This document shows, piece by piece, positions 61,668-64,000 of a stretch of DNA of 64,000 bases (within the stretch, counting starts at the first letter, position 1; every line of letters begins with the position of its first letter). The notes beneath the pieces are model-generated. The model had not been told where the DNA came from and did not search any database. It saw only the letters and a list, made by a program, of their open reading frames with translations. The DNA is taken from positions 1-64,000 of IMG/VR virus record IMGVR_UViG_3300026512_000003. One strand, written 5' to 3'. This DNA is from a virus. Both the position numbers and the translations under genes were made by a program.

Positions 61668-63287
61668 AATCATTTCAACAACCTTAGCTGTGTTTTTTTG
61701 ATTTGATAATGAAGATTTACAACCTTCCATCGTAGTGTAACTTGATGCTATGTGGTTAAGAACAAAAGAAATAATTCTACATAGGTATAAATCAGGCTGG
61801 CGTTTCTTTAATAATCGTACAGTATTTTTACTACTCTTTGTTAAGTTATGCTCCATATTCTTAAAAATAGACTTTGAGTTTATAAAGAGGATTTTGTTCT
61901 CAACAAATACAAAGTATTGAACAATGTTAAAAAAAGCATCTTGTGTAATACTTGTGTTATCACTAACATGAGAAATACATAGCTGATACTCTATTTTAAA
62001 AATAGTGCATACTATACAAGAAATTATCTCAGATAACAGTTTTTTTTCAGGTGCTTTAAGAATAGTAGAAAGTACCTTTATGCGGCTACTATTACCTACC
62101 GGCTTCTTTCTAAATTTTTTATTGATTAGCTCTTGACTGAATCTAGAGTTAGTGCCATCGCTTAAGTGAATACAGTTATGAGTGAAGTCAAACTCAAAAG
62201 AACCTGAGTGTCCACTAAATATATTGGATAATTTAGTAGATGCAATCTGAGCAATTTTTTTATCACATATTTTAAGGGGAGAGTTGCGAAATAATTTTCT
62301 AAAAAAAGAATTTTTTTTGAGTTTACGGGCTGCATTTCTCGAGGTAATCGTTCTATTGTTATTTAACTTATCAAACACTTTTCCGTCAGAGAAAGCATAT
62401 AGGCTTAGAATCGCATTTTTTTCTTTGTCAGGGATATGAATGTGTTCTAATTCATCAGGAGATACATAGCTTAGTAATTCTACGGGAATATTAGTAGGAT
62501 GTATAGTTGCTTCTTTTATGAAATTTCGTAATGTAGAGATACTTAAGAATTCTCTGTTCTTGTACAATAATTCAGATAAAGGAATATCATTAAAGTGAGT
62601 GTCTATATATTGTGCAAGTTCGTTACAAAGAATAATTTTTCTGAGTATACTAACAGTAATACTCTTTGAAAAGATTATTTGCTTCGCAAAGGTTGATGAT
62701 AATTCAAAATACAATGTTTCTATAGAACCAACAAAAATAATATTCTCCCTTTTTGAGGAAGTCGCTTTTACGCTCTTTTGTATGTGTAAAGCTTTTTCTT
62801 TCGGATTAAACCTAAAAGGTCTTGCTTTGTACCCGCTCATTAGAAGAATTTCGGATGATTTTCCGTTTGTAACGGAAGCAAAACCTATTGGCAACCCTTC
62901 GTAATTATGCATTATTATATATGTGGTGTTCTTTCTGAAAACACCATTATTTAGAAATTCTACAGAAAATGTTTTTGTCGAAAAATAGACATCTTTTTCT
63001 ATTTTTTTCAAAGAGTTGTCATATATAAGAGTCCCTATTAACTCATTCCAATTGTAATGTTTAGCATTTGGGATAGAACATTTTAGGTACTTATGTCGCA
63101 TAGAATTAAAAATTCTTTTTTCTTGAAGAAGGTCCTCGAAGGCAAATCTAATTCCTTTGAAGTCAAGCAAAGATCTTAAATTATCTGTCTTAAATCCTTC
63201 TTCGGTTTCAAAAACTCCATTCCTGTATACAACTGTAATGTCAAAGAAATCAGTAATCAAAGAAACTTCTGTTTGAGTGAATAACAT
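61659..63287 (-). CDS. Hypothetical protein, 542 aa, minus strand
   Basis: The start ATG (63285-63287, complement) follows AAGGATTAT. An upstream in-frame start at 63365 would overlap the frameshift extension, so the later one is preferred. Mixed alpha/beta, basic at the C-terminus. It is downstream of the tail assembly chaperone, the place that often holds the tape measure protein, but it lacks the length, coiled coils and hydrophobic segments of one. Function unknown. Confidence 0.6.
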   Translation of the reverse strand: MLFTQTEVSLITDFFDITVVYRNGVFETEEGFKTDNLRSLLDFKGIRFAFEDLLQEKRIFNSMRHKYLKCSIPNAKHYNWNELIGTLIYDNSLKKIEKDVYFSTKTFSVEFLNNGVFRKNTTYIIMHNYEGLPIGFASVTNGKSSEILLMSGYKARPFRFNPKEKALHIQKSVKATSSKRENIIFVGSIETLYFELSSTFAKQIIFSKSITVSILRKIILCNELAQYIDTHFNDIPLSELLYKNREFLSISTLRNFIKEATIHPTNIPVELLSYVSPDELEHIHIPDKEKNAILSLYAFSDGKVFDKLNNNRTITSRNAARKLKKNSFFRKLFRNSPLKICDKKIAQIASTKLSNIFSGHSGSFEFDFTHNCIHLSDGTNSRFSQELINKKFRKKPVGNSSRIKVLSTILKAPEKKLLSEIISCIVCTIFKIEYQLCISHVSDNTSITQDAFFNIVQYFVFVENKILFINSKSIFKNMEHNLTKSSKNTVRLLKKRQPDLYLCRIISFVLNHIASSYTTMEGCKSSLSNQKNTAKVVEMILN

Positions 63288-63288
63288 T

Positions 63289-63537
63289 CTATAATCCTTG
63301 TTGAAGTTTATCAACCATGTCCATAACATCTCTAGAGTCAGACTTATTAACAGCAAGTAGTCCACCTTTTATCAAAGCTAAAGCAGAGTATATTTTATCT
63401 TCTTTTGCTTTTCTAAACCGTGCTACTAATAAATTATTGTAGCAAGAGGATTGAAAACTATCGGCTGGTGGTGTCACTAAACTATCAATATATTTATAGC
63501 CCCAAATAGCTACTGCTGGGGCTGTTCTAGCAAAAAA
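63289..63537 (-). CDS. Frameshift extension of the tail assembly chaperone (T part)
   Basis: The -1 frame stays open from the slippery site at 63531-63537 to the stop at 63289. It adds 80 residues after the slip, giving a fusion of about 226 aa. No ribosome binding site is found for an independent start; a GTG at 63475-63477 could only serve weakly. In many tailed phages the same arrangement makes the G and GT chaperones that load the tape measure protein during tail assembly. Its sequence includes FRKAKEDKIYSALALIKGG. Confidence 0.75.
   Translation of the reverse strand, partial: FFARTAPAVAIWGYKYIDSLVTPPADSFQSSCYNNLLVARFRKAKEDKIYSALALIKGGLLAVNKSDSRDVMDMVDKLQQGL
63498..63537 (-). promoter_or_regulatory. 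-1 programmed frameshift site with downstream hairpin
   Basis: In the mRNA the heptamer TTTTTTG (complement of 63531-63537) is read T TTT TTG in the chaperone frame, which permits re-pairing to TTT TTT. Seven nt further a hairpin follows: AGCCCC...GGGGCT (complement of 63518-63523 and 63498-63503) with an inner AGC/GCT helix. The -1 frame is open for 80 codons past the site. Slippery site, spacing and stem all fit efficient -1 frameshifting. Confidence 0.8.
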
Positions 63538-63968
63538 TCAGTCAGTCCTGGATGAAGAAGAAGATGTGAAATTCTCCAAAAATCAACACTTTGTTGGATA
63601 ATCATTGTAATTTTGGCATCAGACATAGCGTATAAAAATTGAAATTTATCCTCTATTTCCATTTCTGACAAATCATCACCATCAATTTCAACAAGAGCAT
63701 ATGATAAGTTTCGAATTTGAGTGAGTGTTTCATATTGTTTTTCTGTAATTGGATCAACCATCAACCTTCTAACATATTCTAAATAATCAGTAAAATCATT
63801 AATAGTTTTGCTTCTAAGAGTGAAAGTACTACCAAATGGTAACTTATATGATTTTTCAAAATATCCTAAAGGGGATAAGACTTCTCTAGCTGCTTTTATG
63901 ACATCTTCTTCGTCTACTTCTAAGTTAGATACTGCTAACTCAAAAGGTTGTTCACTAATCTCATCCAT
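63510..63968 (-). CDS. Tail assembly chaperone (G part), possibly extending past the edge
   Basis: 152 aa from the ATG at 63966-63968, preceded by AAGGAACTT. The frame continues open to the window edge at 64000, so the start could lie outside. The LPFGSTFTLRS segment (43-53) followed by a helical region fits phage tail assembly chaperones. The -1 slippery site sits at its end (F145-L146). The plain product ends at ...QPQQ. Minus strand, upstream of its frameshift extension. Confidence 0.7.
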   Translation of the reverse strand: MDEISEQPFELAVSNLEVDEEDVIKAAREVLSPLGYFEKSYKLPFGSTFTLRSKTINDFTDYLEYVRRLMVDPITEKQYETLTQIRNLSYALVEIDGDDLSEMEIEDKFQFLYAMSDAKITMIIQQSVDFWRISHLLLHPGLTDFLLEQPQQ

Positions 63969-64000
63969 AAGTTCCTTATAGCGTTCTTCGTCTGTTCTCG

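Noticed and set aside
1-64000. tRNA genes, CRISPR arrays, integrase, insertion sequences
   Set aside because: I looked for T-loop-like GGTTCGA patterns, regularly spaced repeats and recombinase or transposase motifs. None was convincing. A GGTTCGA near 54587 is within the terminase coding sequence.

Overview
The window is a 64-kb piece of a large tailed double-stranded DNA phage (Caudoviricetes). It is AT-rich and almost fully coding, with strong AAGGAG-type ribosome binding sites and ATG, GTG and TTG starts. Recognisable phage hallmarks are a large terminase with Walker A motif GRQVGKT, a portal, an HK97-type major capsid protein, fibre and adhesin genes, and a tail assembly chaperone with a -1 frameshift site. 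I see no integrase, tRNA, IS element or CRISPR array. The host cannot be read directly. The AT-richness, the -10-only promoters and the DUF285/BspA-type adhesin would fit a Campylobacterota host, but this is a weak inference.

Layout. 0-3.8 kb: small accessory genes (Cys-pair proteins, a dUTPase-like protein with altered catalytic motifs) and a folded intergenic stretch. 3.9-5.4 kb: two small basic proteins and a 555-nt gap holding a well-delimited structured RNA candidate. 5.4-14.6 kb: portal, lectin-like beta-sandwich proteins, basic virion-type proteins, a VRR-NUC nuclease and small membrane proteins. 14.6-18.1 kb: three fibre/adhesin genes separated by a recurring two-hairpin module; two are paralogues with different C-termini, one ending in nine DUF285 repeats. 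18.4-20.3 kb: small connector-like proteins. 20.3-24.5 kb: a 1411-aa fusion of the RNA polymerase beta subunit with the N-terminal part of beta-prime, carrying NADYDGDQM. 24.6-54.4 kb: a 30-kb, apparently single operon of nineteen mostly very large, beta-rich proteins I cannot assign, presumably tail or baseplate. 54.4-61.7 kb: large terminase, decoration-like protein, major capsid protein, a probable scaffold with ten copies of a short motif, a sigma-70-like factor and connector-like proteins. 61.7-64 kb, minus strand: the end of an opposing operon with the tail assembly chaperone, its frameshift extension and one unknown gene.

How it may work together. The phage encodes most of a multi-subunit RNA polymerase catalytic core (the beta-prime C-terminal part must lie outside the window) and a small sigma-like protein, so it probably transcribes part of its genome itself. 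Nine exact TATAAT boxes without an obvious -35 sit ahead of genes in the 3.9-24.6 kb region and are candidate targets for this enzyme or the host's. A short motif, hydrophobic-x-Lys-x-Ala, recurs ten times in the protein encoded just after the capsid gene and singly near the N-termini of the capsid protein and several small virion-type proteins. This suggests a common maturation-protease cleavage signal.
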